From: Streptomyces asoensis
GTDB taxonomy: Bacteria > Actinomycetota > Actinomycetes > Streptomycetales > Streptomycetaceae
Length of the DNA stretch: 64,000 nt
Assembly: GCF_016860545.1 (NCBI RefSeq)
Contig: NZ_BNEB01000002.1
Coordinates: 868,001-932,000 of the forward strand
Direction: 5' to 3'
Shown here: positions 43,515 to 54,000 of the stretch, piece by piece
Layout of the letters: each line of letters opens with the position of its first letter
How positions within the stretch are numbered: the stretch's first letter is position 1
The notes under the pieces: generated by a model
Database searches by the model: none
Seen by the model: the letters and a program-made list of their open reading frames with translations, nothing else
What the model was told of the DNA's origin: nothing
Program-made: the position numbers and the translations under genes

Positions 43515-46500
43515 ATGCGGGGGCGCGTGTTGACGCGAAGACATGCCCGGACGTCGGCCTTGGCGCTGGCGCTGGTGACGGCCATGGGGATCGGGGTGAC
43601 GCCGGTGACCGCGGCGGTCGCCGCCGCCCCGACCGCACCGACCCGGACGAAGACCACGGCCGGGAACGGGGCGGCGACCACGCAGGACGCCCTGGCCGAG
43701 GCGAAACGGTCCGGCAGGAGCGTCGAGGTCGGATCTCTCCGGTCGGAGAGCAGCGATGTGTACGCCACGCCGGACGGAAACCTGGAGGCGCGCGAGTATC
43801 TGCGTCCCGTACGGACCCGCGTCGGGGGCGAGTGGAAGCCGGTCGACACCGATCTGGTGAAGACCTCGGAAGGGACGGTCGCCCCGGGCGCGACCACCGT
43901 GGGTCTCGAGTTCTCCGGGGGCGGCGACGCGCCCTTGGTGCGGATGGAGAAGGCTGGGCGCGAACTCGCCCTGTCCTGGCCGGGCGAGCTGCCCGCCCCC
44001 GTCCTCGACGGGGCCACGGCGACCTACCGCGACGTCCTGCCGGACGTCGACCTGCGGATGGGCGCCCAGGAGGACGGCTTCACCCAGTTGCTCGTCGTCA
44101 AGTCCGCCGATGCGGCGGCCGACCCCGAGCTGACCCGGCTGCGCCTGAAGCTCTCCGCCGACGGGATCGACGTCCGTGAGACGTCCGAGGGTGGCTTGGA
44201 GGCCGTGGACGAGGGCGCCGGCAGCGCGGTGTTCGAGGCGCCCAAGCCCGTGATGTGGGACTCCAGCACCCGGGAACCCGCGCAGCGGGACGAGGCGCCC
44301 CCCGCGAGCGCCCCAGCGGGGAACGCCACCCCGGAGGGGAAGGCGTCCCCGGCCGGGAAGGCCGCCTCGGGAGGCAGGGCTGCCTCCGTCCCGGATTCCG
44401 GTGGCGGGGAGACGGCCACCGCTGCCGCCGCGGCGGCGGGGCCCGGCGCGGGCGGACAGACCGGCGCCGCGGGTGACGAGCCCGCCGCCGGGGAGTCGGC
44501 GAAACTCGCCCCGGTCGGGGTGGACATCCCGGCCGGCGGCAAGGAACTGGTCCTGACCCCGGACGCGGAGGTGCTGAAGGGCGAGGACACCACCTACCCG
44601 GTGTTCATCGACCCCCAGTGGTACTCGCCGCGCGCCGGCGCGTGGACGATGGCGTCCAAGTACTGGGCGTCCTCACCGCAGTGGAAGTTCAACGGCGAGA
44701 ACAACGCCGGCCTCGGCTACTGCGGCTGGGCCTACTGCCAGCCGAACGACACCAAGCGGCTCTTCTACCGCATCCCGGTGTCCAAGTTCGCGGGGAAGAC
44801 CGTCCTGTCCGCCGAGTTCGTGGTCCGGAACGTGTGGTCCGCGTCGTGCAGCGCGCGCAGCGTGGAGCTGTGGCGCACGAAGGACATCTCCTCGTCGACC
44901 ACCTGGAACTCGCAGAACGCGGCCGGCTTCTGGATCGACAAGCTGAGGACGGACTCCTTCGCCCATGGCTTCGAGGGCTGCTCGGCCAAGGACGCCGAGT
45001 TCGACGTGAAGTCGGCCGTGCAGACGGCGGCCAACGCCAGGTCGTCGACGATGACGTTCGGCATGCAGGCCGCGAGCGAGAGCGACATCTACGGCTGGAA
45101 GCGGTTCTCGGACAAGGCCTACCTCCGGGTGAAGTACAACCGCCCGCCGTCGCAGATCAAGATGTCGCAGCTCACCATGGAATACGGCGGCACCTGCAAG
45201 CGCCCGGCGGACGCACCGCGCGTGCGCACCCTCGGAAAGATCTACGCCAATGGCGTCACGGACCCGGACGGCGACACCGTCGGCGTGCAGATCGAGGCGG
45301 CCTGGGACGCCGGCGACGGCAAGGGAACGATCGCCCGTTGGAAGCCCGCCCGGACCGGCTTGAAGAAGTCCGGCTCGAGCTTCTCGCTGACCCTGCCCTC
45401 CTCCCTGCCCGAGAACAAGCAGATCAGCTGGTACGCACGCAGCTACGACGGAGCGCAGTACTCCCCGTGGTCCAGCGCGGGGGATCCGACCGGCTGCTAC
45501 TTCACCTACGACACGAAGGTCCCGAAGGCCCCGGCCGTCACGTCCGCCGAGTACCCGGCCTCCGACCCGGAGAATCCGCAGGACCCGTGGTTCGACGGGG
45601 TCGGCCAGTACGGCTCGTTCCAGCTCAAGGCCGCCGACACCGATGTGACCAAGTACTGGTTCGGCATCAACGGTGACCCCACGTCGAAGAACACGATCAC
45701 CACGGCCGCGGGCGCGGCGAAGATCGCGAGGATGCTGCCGGCCAAGTCCGGCCTGAACTTCGTCACCGCTCGGGCCTTCGACGCGGCCGGCAACGGTTCC
45801 GAGATCCGGACCTACCAGTTCCGGGTCAAGGCGGGGCAGCTCGAACGCGCCGACTGGGCGATGGACGAGGCGACCGGCGCCACCGAGGCGGCCGGCAGCG
45901 CCCCCGAGCAGACCGCTGCCCTGTACGGCGGTGCGACGCCGGGCGTGGAGGGCAGGTTCGGCAAGGCGGTGCAGTTCGACGGTGTCGACGACTACGCCGC
46001 CACCGACGTCGCCACGATCAACACCGACGTCAGCTTCTCGGTGTCGGCCTGGGTGAAGCTGTCCGCCGTGCCGTCCGGTGCGGCGGTCGTGGCCTCCCAG
46101 CGGGGCAACAACGCGCCGGGCTTCGAGCTGTACTACTCCAAGGGCTACGACCGCTGGGTGTTCAACCAGTACAGCGCCGACAGCACCACCGGCACCCCCG
46201 TACGGGCCATGCAGGCCGCGGCGGGCGGGGTCGCGGCCGGGGAGTGGACGCATCTGGTCGGTGAGTACGCCGCCGGGGAGAAGCTGCTGAAGCTGTACGT
46301 CAACGGCAAACTGGCCGGGACCACCGCCTACTCCACCGCGTGGAACGCGCGGCGCGGCATGGTGATCGGCGGCAGCTTCCTCGGTGACACGCCGACGTCG
46401 CCCTTCCCCGGCGCCATCGACGAGGTGAAGACCTTCGAGAAGCCGCTGTCGGCGGGCGAGGTGTCGAGCCTCTACGACGCGAACACGATCGGTGCCGGAC

Positions 46501-47909
46501 GCCCGGCCCGCGCCGTCTTCCACCTGGACGAGGCGGCCGACGCGACCACGCTGGTGGGCCGCGCCGATGTGAATCCCGTGGTCCTCAAGGGCGGCGCCAC
46601 CGCGGGCTCGCCCGGGGTGGACGGCAGGGCGCTGACCCTGGACGGGACGGACGACTACGCCGCCACCAGCGGTCCGCACATCAACACCTCGTACAGTTTC
46701 GCCGTCTCGGCCTGGGTGCGGCTGCCCAAGACCAAACCCTCGCACGCGGCGAGCGTCGCCTCGCAGACCGGCGACGTGGTGACGGGGCCGGAGCTGTACT
46801 ACTCCAGCTCCTTCGACCGCTGGGTGTTCAACCAGCACAGCGCCGACACCGCCGACTCCACGGTGGTGCGGGCCATGCAGCCGGAGGGCACCACCGCGTA
46901 CGGCGGTGAGTGGACGCATCTGGTGGGTGTGCAGGACACCGTGGCCGACCAGCTCTCGCTGTATGTCAACGGGACCCTGGCCGGCACGACCGCCCTGCCC
47001 TCGACCTGGTACGCCGGGGGAGCGGTACAGATCGGAGCCAGTGCCTTCGAGGGCAAGGCCACCTCGTTCTTCCCCGGCCAGATCGACGACGTACGCCTCT
47101 TCGACCGGCCGGTGTCCGCCGACGAGGTGCAGCAGCTGTTCAAGCAGCGCGCGTTGCTCAACGCCCGCTGGAAGCTGGACGCCGTCACCGGATCCGCCTC
47201 GCCGGACGACGCCGGCCGGACGGCCGCCCTGTCGCTCGCGGGCGGCGCGAAGATCGGCGCCGGGTTCATGGAGGGCGGCCTGGAGCTGGACGGCAAGGCC
47301 GGATACGCGAGTGCCCCGGCGGTCCCCGTCGACACGAGTGCCAGCTTCACCGTCACCGCCTGGGCCCGTGCCGCGTCGATCCCCACGCAGAACGCGGCGG
47401 TGGTCAGCGCGGAGGGGACCGACCGCAGTCCGTTCGCGGTGCACTTCGTGCCGGATGCGAACAACCCCGCGGGGCTGGGCAGCTGGGAGATCGAACTGCC
47501 GAACGCGGACGCCTCGGACGCCACCACGGCCCGCCTGGCCAACACGGAGTTCGACGACGTGACCGACTGGAACCACCTGGCCCTGGTCTACGACGGCTTC
47601 GCCAAGCAGGCCCGCCTGTACGTCAACGGCGTGCTTCAGGAAGCCGCGTGCGAGGACGCCGACGGCGACGGCACGGCTGACGACACCTCCTGCCAGGACA
47701 TGATCGCCTGGGGCGAGAACATGCTGACCGCCAAGGCCGGCAAGTCGCTCCAGGTCGGACGGACGAAGACCGGCGCGACAGGCGCCGAGTACTTCCCCGG
47801 CGTGATCGACGACGTCTGGTTCTTCCAGGGGGCACTCGACGACAGCCAGGTCGGCGAGCTCGCCGGCTCCTGGTTCGACGTGCCCACCCAGGTCCCGGCC
47901 GGCAGCTGA
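43515..47909 (+). CDS. Giant secreted LamG-domain protein, partner of the RHS gene
   Basis: A 1464-residue secreted protein. A Sec signal (ALALALVTAMGIGVTPVTA, residues about 13-35) is followed by a domain common at the start of actinobacterial RHS/LamG proteins (about 45-255), a Pro/Ala/Gly linker (260-330), and a DNRLRE-like region (about 360-550). A fibronectin-like stretch follows (550-770), then three LamG/concanavalin-like beta-sandwich domains starting near 775, 998 and 1216, each with FDGVDDYA-type and LYVNG motifs. LamG domains bind sugars or proteins. No anchor is visible. The start is uncertain (ATG 43515; GTG 43527; TTG 43530). A terminator-like hairpin separates it from the RHS gene. 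Confidence 0.88.
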   Translation: MRGRVLTRRHARTSALALALVTAMGIGVTPVTAAVAAAPTAPTRTKTTAGNGAATTQDALAEAKRSGRSVEVGSLRSESSDVYATPDGNLEAREYLRPVRTRVGGEWKPVDTDLVKTSEGTVAPGATTVGLEFSGGGDAPLVRMEKAGRELALSWPGELPAPVLDGATATYRDVLPDVDLRMGAQEDGFTQLLVVKSADAAADPELTRLRLKLSADGIDVRETSEGGLEAVDEGAGSAVFEAPKPVMWDSSTREPAQRDEAPPASAPAGNATPEGKASPAGKAASGGRAASVPDSGGGETATAAAAAAGPGAGGQTGAAGDEPAAGESAKLAPVGVDIPAGGKELVLTPDAEVLKGEDTTYPVFIDPQWYSPRAGAWTMASKYWASSPQWKFNGENNAGLGYCGWAYCQPNDTKRLFYRIPVSKFAGKTVLSAEFVVRNVWSASCSARSVELWRTKDISSSTTWNSQNAAGFWIDKLRTDSFAHGFEGCSAKDAEFDVKSAVQTAANARSSTMTFGMQAASESDIYGWKRFSDKAYLRVKYNRPPSQIKMSQLTMEYGGTCKRPADAPRVRTLGKIYANGVTDPDGDTVGVQIEAAWDAGDGKGTIARWKPARTGLKKSGSSFSLTLPSSLPENKQISWYARSYDGAQYSPWSSAGDPTGCYFTYDTKVPKAPAVTSAEYPASDPENPQDPWFDGVGQYGSFQLKAADTDVTKYWFGINGDPTSKNTITTAAGAAKIARMLPAKSGLNFVTARAFDAAGNGSEIRTYQFRVKAGQLERADWAMDEATGATEAAGSAPEQTAALYGGATPGVEGRFGKAVQFDGVDDYAATDVATINTDVSFSVSAWVKLSAVPSGAAVVASQRGNNAPGFELYYSKGYDRWVFNQYSADSTTGTPVRAMQAAAGGVAAGEWTHLVGEYAAGEKLLKLYVNGKLAGTTAYSTAWNARRGMVIGGSFLGDTPTSPFPGAIDEVKTFEKPLSAGEVSSLYDANTIGAGRPARAVFHLDEAADATTLVGRADVNPVVLKGGATAGSPGVDGRALTLDGTDDYAATSGPHINTSYSFAVSAWVRLPKTKPSHAASVASQTGDVVTGPELYYSSSFDRWVFNQHSADTADSTVVRAMQPEGTTAYGGEWTHLVGVQDTVADQLSLYVNGTLAGTTALPSTWYAGGAVQIGASAFEGKATSFFPGQIDDVRLFDRPVSADEVQQLFKQRALLNARWKLDAVTGSASPDDAGRTAALSLAGGAKIGAGFMEGGLELDGKAGYASAPAVPVDTSASFTVTAWARAASIPTQNAAVVSAEGTDRSPFAVHFVPDANNPAGLGSWEIELPNADASDATTARLANTEFDDVTDWNHLALVYDGFAKQARLYVNGVLQEAACEDADGDGTADDTSCQDMIAWGENMLTAKAGKSLQVGRTKTGATGAEYFPGVIDDVWFFQGALDDSQVGELAGSWFDVPTQVPAGS

Positions 47910-47916
47910 GGCTGCC

Positions 47917-47957
47917 ACGGGCGGTGCGCCGGGACGACGCCCCGGCGCACCGCCCGT
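47917..47957. terminator. Perfect 17-base-pair hairpin between LamG and RHS genes
   Basis: ACGGGCGGTGCGCCGGG and its complement, loop of seven bases, directly follow the LamG stop. Read-through or a separate promoter must express the RHS gene. Confidence 0.75.
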
Positions 47958-48064
47958 ACCTCCTGGTCCTCCACGCCTTTTGGCGCACTCCGCATCTTTC
48001 AACAGTGACGCCTGCGCCCCGCCACGGGCGGGACCGGCGCCACGCAGCGACGGACGGCATACGC

Positions 48065-51000
48065 ATGAGACGCAAACCCCCACGTTCCTCACCCGCAGCC
48101 CTGAACCGACCGGTGTCCCTGGTCGTGTCGGCCCTGATGCTCGGTGGACTGATCCAGGCCGCCGCCTCTCCCGCCCAGGCCGCCGGACACCCCCTGCCCG
48201 GCGTGCCCAGGGCCGACAAGGCGGTCTCCGGCACCGACGGCATCAAGGTCAGGCCCCGCACTCTGACCGCCGGCCCGAAGACGCCGGGCAAGAAGCCCGA
48301 GAGCTCCTGGCCCGAGGCCGCCACCGCCACGGTGGAGCTGCCCCGAGGCGCCACGGAGAAGACGGCCACCGCCGAGCGGGCGGGTGGACTGCCGCTGACG
48401 ATCGCCCCGGTGAAGAAGGCCCGGGAAGCGGTACAGGGGACGGTCGAGGCCGCGGTACGAGGCCGCGAACAGGCCCGACGCGCCGGTGTCGACGGACTGC
48501 TGTTCACCCTGGAGGCCAAGGACCACCCCCGGGGCGTGACCCGGTCCGGCCTCGCACCGACCGAAGCCGGCATGGTCGCGGTCACCGTCGACTACGCGGA
48601 CTTCGCCCGGGCCTACGGCGGCGGTTACGCCTCCCGGCTGCACCTCGTGCGGCTGCCGGCCTGCGCCCTCACCACGCCCGCCGAACAGGCGTGCCGCACG
48701 GCCACCCCGGTCCCGGCCCGCAACGACACCGACCGGCAGACCCTCACCGCGAACGCGGTGAGCCTGCGCTCCGGCGGGACGACGGTCCTGGCCGCGGCTG
48801 CCGAGACCGGCGGTGAGAAGGGTGACTTCAAGGCCACCTCCCTCTCCCCGTCGGCGACCTGGACCACCAATCTCAACACCGGTGACTTCACGTGGTCGTA
48901 CGACATGCCGACGCCCGACGTGCCCGGCGACCTCACGCCGGACGTGAGCCTGGACTACTCCTCGGGCTCGATCGACGGCCGCACCGGCGGCACCAACAAC
49001 CAGGGCTCCTGGGTGGGCGACGGCTTCGACCTGTCGCCCGGCTTCATCGAGCGCCGCTACAAGCCCTGCGCCGAGGACGGCGAGAAGAAGGCCGACGGCA
49101 GCAAGCCGGGCGACCTGTGCTGGTCCTACGACAACGCGTTCATCTCCTTCAACGGCAAGGGCGGTGAGCTGGTCCCGGCGGGCAAGGACGAGTTCCGGCT
49201 CAAGCAGGACGACGGCACCCGCGTCGCCCGGCTGACCGACACCGCGCGGGGCAACGGGGACGACGACGGCGAGTACTGGCGGGTCACCACCCCGGACGGC
49301 ACCGCCTACTTCTTCGGCTACCACAAGCTGCCCGGCTGGACGAGCGGCAAGGAGACCACCGACTCCACCTGGACCGTGCCGGTCTACGGCAACAACACGG
49401 GCGAGCCGTGCCACGCCTCCGACTTCGCCGGATCCTGGTGCCGGCAGGCCTGGCGGTGGAACCTCGACTACGTCGTGGACACCCACGGCAACGCGATGGG
49501 CTACCACTACGTCCAGGAGTCCAACTCCTACGGCCGCAACCTCAAGGCCGACGACGACACCCCGTACACCCGCGGCGGCTACCTGGAGCGCATCGACTAC
49601 GGGCTGCGCTCCTCCCGGATGTTCGCGGACAAGCCCACCGCCCAGGTCGTCTTCGACAACGCCGAGCGGTGCCTGCCGCAGGACGGCGTCACCTGCGCGG
49701 TGGACACCATCGACGCCAAGGCCGCCTACTGGTACGACACACCGTGGGACCTCAACTGCAAGGCCGACACCAAGTGCGACGACGGCCGCCTCTCACCCTC
49801 CTTCTGGACCCGTAAGCGGCTGACCGGAGTCACCACCCAGCTGCTCAAGGCGGACGGCACCTACGGCAAGGTCGACTCCTGGAAGCTCGGCCAGCGCTGG
49901 GGCATGGCCGACACCGACTACCAGCTGCTCCTCGACAGCGTGCAGCACACCGGCCACACCGGCACGACGCCGATCACCCTGCCGAAGACCACCTTCGCCT
50001 ACACCCAGCTCGCCAACCGGCTCGACCGGACCGGCGACGGCTACGCCCCCTTCATCAAGTCACGCCTGTCCAGCGTGGCCGACGAGTCCGGCGGCCAGAT
50101 CGACACCACCTACTCCGCGCCCGCCTGCGACGCCGACGCCCTGCCGACCCCGCAGACCAACACCACGCGCTGCTTCCCGCAGTTCATCGGCGGCGACAGC
50201 ACCGACGCCCCCGACCGCGAGTGGTTCAACAAGTACGTCGTCACCTCCGTCGTCGCGACCGACCGCACCGGGGGCGCCCCCGACCAGGTGACCGCCTACG
50301 AGTACCTCGACGGCGCCGCCTGGCACTTCGACGACGACGACGGCCTCACCAAGGAGAAGTACAAGACCTGGTCGCAGTGGCGCGGGTACGGCCACGTCCG
50401 GGTGAAGAACGGCGGTCAGGGCGGCGCGGCCGCCATGAAGTCGCAGGAGGACCACTGGTTCCTGCGCGGCATGGACGGCGACCGCAAGGACACCGCGGGC
50501 GGCACCAAGTCCGTGACCGTCGCCCTCGAATCGGGTGAGGGCGACCCGATCACCGACCACGCGTCGGCCGCGGGCCTGGAGTACCGGACCGCCGCGTTCG
50601 ACCGGCCCGGCGGCAAGGTGATCGCCAAGACCGTCAACCGGCCCTGGCACCACGAGACGGCCAGCAAGACCCGCGACTGGGGCACCGTCACCGCCGACCT
50701 CACCGGAGTTTCCGAAAGCCAGGCCTGGACCTCCCTGGACGACGGCGCGGGCGTCAAGTGGCGCACCACCTCCAGCTCCGCCACGCACGACACCGTCGCC
50801 GGCCGGGTCACCCAGGTCGACGACCGCGGCGACACCGGCACGGCGGCCGACAACCAGTGCGTGCGCACCACGTACGCCACCAACGCCGACAAGAACATCC
50901 TGCTCCTGCCCTCCCGGGTGGAGACCGTCGCCAAGGCCTGTGACGCCGCGGTCGACCGGAGCAAGGACGTCATCGACGACATCCGCACCGCCTACGACGG

Positions 51001-54000
51001 AGGCGCCTACGGCGCGGCGCCGGCCAAGGGCGACCCCACGGGCACCGCGGCCCTGAAGAGCCACAGCGGAACCAAGGCGACCTACCTGGAGGCAGGCGCC
51101 ACCTACGACGACTACGGCCGCGAGCTGACGGTCACCGACCTGACGGCCGACCTCACCGTCACCGGTGACGCCGCCCCCGTCCGTACCGTGCGCGCCGACG
51201 GCCGTACCACCACGACGGCCTTCGTCCCGACCACCGGACTGCCCACCCGGACCAGGACCACCACCCCGCCCGCCGACCCGGCGGTCCCGGCCACCGCCCA
51301 GACCACCGTCAAGGACCTGGACCCGCTGCGCGGGCTGCTCCTCAAGCAGACCGACACCAACGACAACGTCACCAACTACGCCTACGACGCGCTCGGCCGC
51401 TCCACCAAGGTCTGGCTCGCCGACCGCGCCACGAGCGGCGTGCCGACGTACGAGTACGACTACACGGTCACCGAGGGCAAGCCGGTCGCCGTCGCGACCA
51501 AGCTGCTGAACAACGAGGGCGGCCAGATCACGTCGTACAAGCTCTACGACGGCTTCCTGCGGGAGCGGCAGTCCCAGGCGCCGGGCCCGGACGGCGGCCG
51601 GATCATCTCCGATGTCTTCTACGACGAACGCGGCCTGGCCGCGAAGAAGTTCGCCCCGTACTACAGCACCGGAAGCCCCGTCACCGAGCTGTTCAAGCCC
51701 GCCGACGCGCTGTCCGTGGAGACCCAGACCCACACCGCCTTCGACGGTCTGGGCCGCGCGGTCGAGGAGAAGCAGCTCGCCGGAAACGGTGACGGCGGTG
51801 CCGTCCTCGGCACCACGAAGACGATCTACGCGGGCGACCGCACCACGGTGATCCCGCCGGTCGGCGCCACCACCGTCACCACCCTCACCGACGCCCGCGG
51901 CAACGTCACCGAACTGCGCGAGCACCAGGCGCGGGCGCCCGAGTCGGCGTACGACACGACCACCTACGAGCACACCCCGTCCGGCGAGCTGCTGAAGGTC
52001 ACCGATCCGGCCGGCAACAGCTGGAGCCACACCTACGACCAGCGTGGCAACCAGCTCTCCCTCACCGACCCCGACAAGGGCCGCACCGACACCAAGTACG
52101 ACGACCGCAACCAGGTGATCTCCAGCACCGACGCGAACGGCACCCTGGTCAACGCCTACGACGGGCTGGGCCGCAAGACCGAACTGCGCGAGGGGTCCGC
52201 CACCGGCAGGCTGCGGGTGAAGTGGACCTACGACACGGTGGCCGGTGCCAAGGGCCAGCTTGCCGACTCCACCCGCTACGTCGGCGACGCCGCGTACACC
52301 ACCTCGGTCACCGCCTACGACAAGCTGTACCGCGCGACCAGGACGGCGACCGTGATCCCGGCCGCCGAGGGAGACCTGGCCGGCACCTACCAGTCCGGCA
52401 CCGCCTACAAGCCCTCCGGCCTGGTCGCCTCGCTCAGCTACTCCGCGGCCGGCTCCCTGCCGGGCGGCTCGGTCAACTACACCTACGAGGACCGGACCCT
52501 GCGGCCGGTCTCCGTGTACGGCCAGGGCATGACCTCCACGGCCACCTACAGCCAGACCGGCAAACCGCTGGTGTACAGCTTCGGGCTGACCAGCGGCGGC
52601 AAGAAGACGCAGGTCACCAACACCTACGAGTACGGCACCCAGCGTCTGGCGACCACCCGCGTCGACCGCGAGGGCCAGCCCGGCGTCGACCAGAACGTCA
52701 CCTTCCGCTACGACGAGGCCGGCAACGTCCTCTCCCTGAACGACGTCTCCCGCACCGGCACCGACAACCAGTGCTTCAGCTACGACCACCTGCGCCGCAT
52801 GACCGAGGCGTGGACGCAGGGCGACCAGACCTGTGCCGCGACGCCGTCCGCCGCCAAGGTCGGTGGCCCGGCCCCGTACTGGCAGTCGTACACCTACGAC
52901 AAGGCCGGCAACCGGCTGACCGACACCCAGCACCACACGGGGGGCGACACCACCAAGGACGTCAAGCGCACGTACGAGTACCCCGCTCCGGGGACGCCCA
53001 AGGCCCACACGCTGACCTCGGTGACCAGCCAGGGGCCGGCCGGGACGACCAGGACCGACTACAAGTACGACCCGATCGGCAACACCACCGACCGCGGCAG
53101 GCAGCACCTGGACTGGGACGCCGAGGGGCTCCTCACCAAGGTGACCGAGCCCGTCGACGGCAAGCCGGACAACGTCACCGAGTACCTGTACGACGCCAAC
53201 GGCAACCGGCTGCTCTCCCGTACCGGCGCCCGCACCACCCTGCACCTCGGCCACACCGACGTCACCCTCGACAAGGGCGCGGCCAAGGCCAGGGCGACCC
53301 GCTACATGGACCTCGGCAGCGGCCACCAGGCGATCCGCGCAGACGACGGCACCTTCTCCTTCACCCTCGCCGACCACCACGGCACCGGCCTGCTGGCCGT
53401 CGCCGCGACGGACCTGGCCCTCACCCAGCGCAGGGTCCTGCCGTTCGGCACCGTCCGGGGCACCGCCCCGGCCGCCTGGCCGAGCGCGCGGGGATTCGTC
53501 GGCGGTATCGACGACACCAAGGACACGGGTCTCACCCACCTGGGAGCCCGCGAGTACGACCCGCAGACCGGCCGGTTCCTCTCCGTCGACCCGGTGATGA
53601 ACCTGTCCGACCCGCAGCAGATGAACGGCTACACCTACGGCAACAACAACCCGCTGGTGTACGCCGACCCGGACGGCAAGTTCTTCGGGTTCGCCGCCCT
53701 CTTCAAGGCGGTGAAGAAGGCGATAGCGAAGCTCTTCAACAGGGTTCCCAACGCGAACCCGGGCTTCATGCAGCGGCGGGCGCAGGCTCCGGCGGTGAGC
53801 AACAAGAAGCTGTCCGGGGCGCTCCAGCAGATCTATCCCAAGGCCAGGGCGAAGCAGGTCTTCGGCAACGGGAAGATGTCGACGGCGCTCGTCTACGAGT
53901 TCAACACCGGAGAGCGGCTCCCCGGCAAGGACGAACTCCACGTCCAGAAGGGATGGTCGACCATGAAGGCCCTCTCGGAGGTCCTGGACCTCGACCGCAA

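Noticed and set aside
47917..47957. The LamG-RHS hairpin as proof of separate operons
   Set aside because: A hairpin without a T-run does not establish termination; it is kept only as a candidate.
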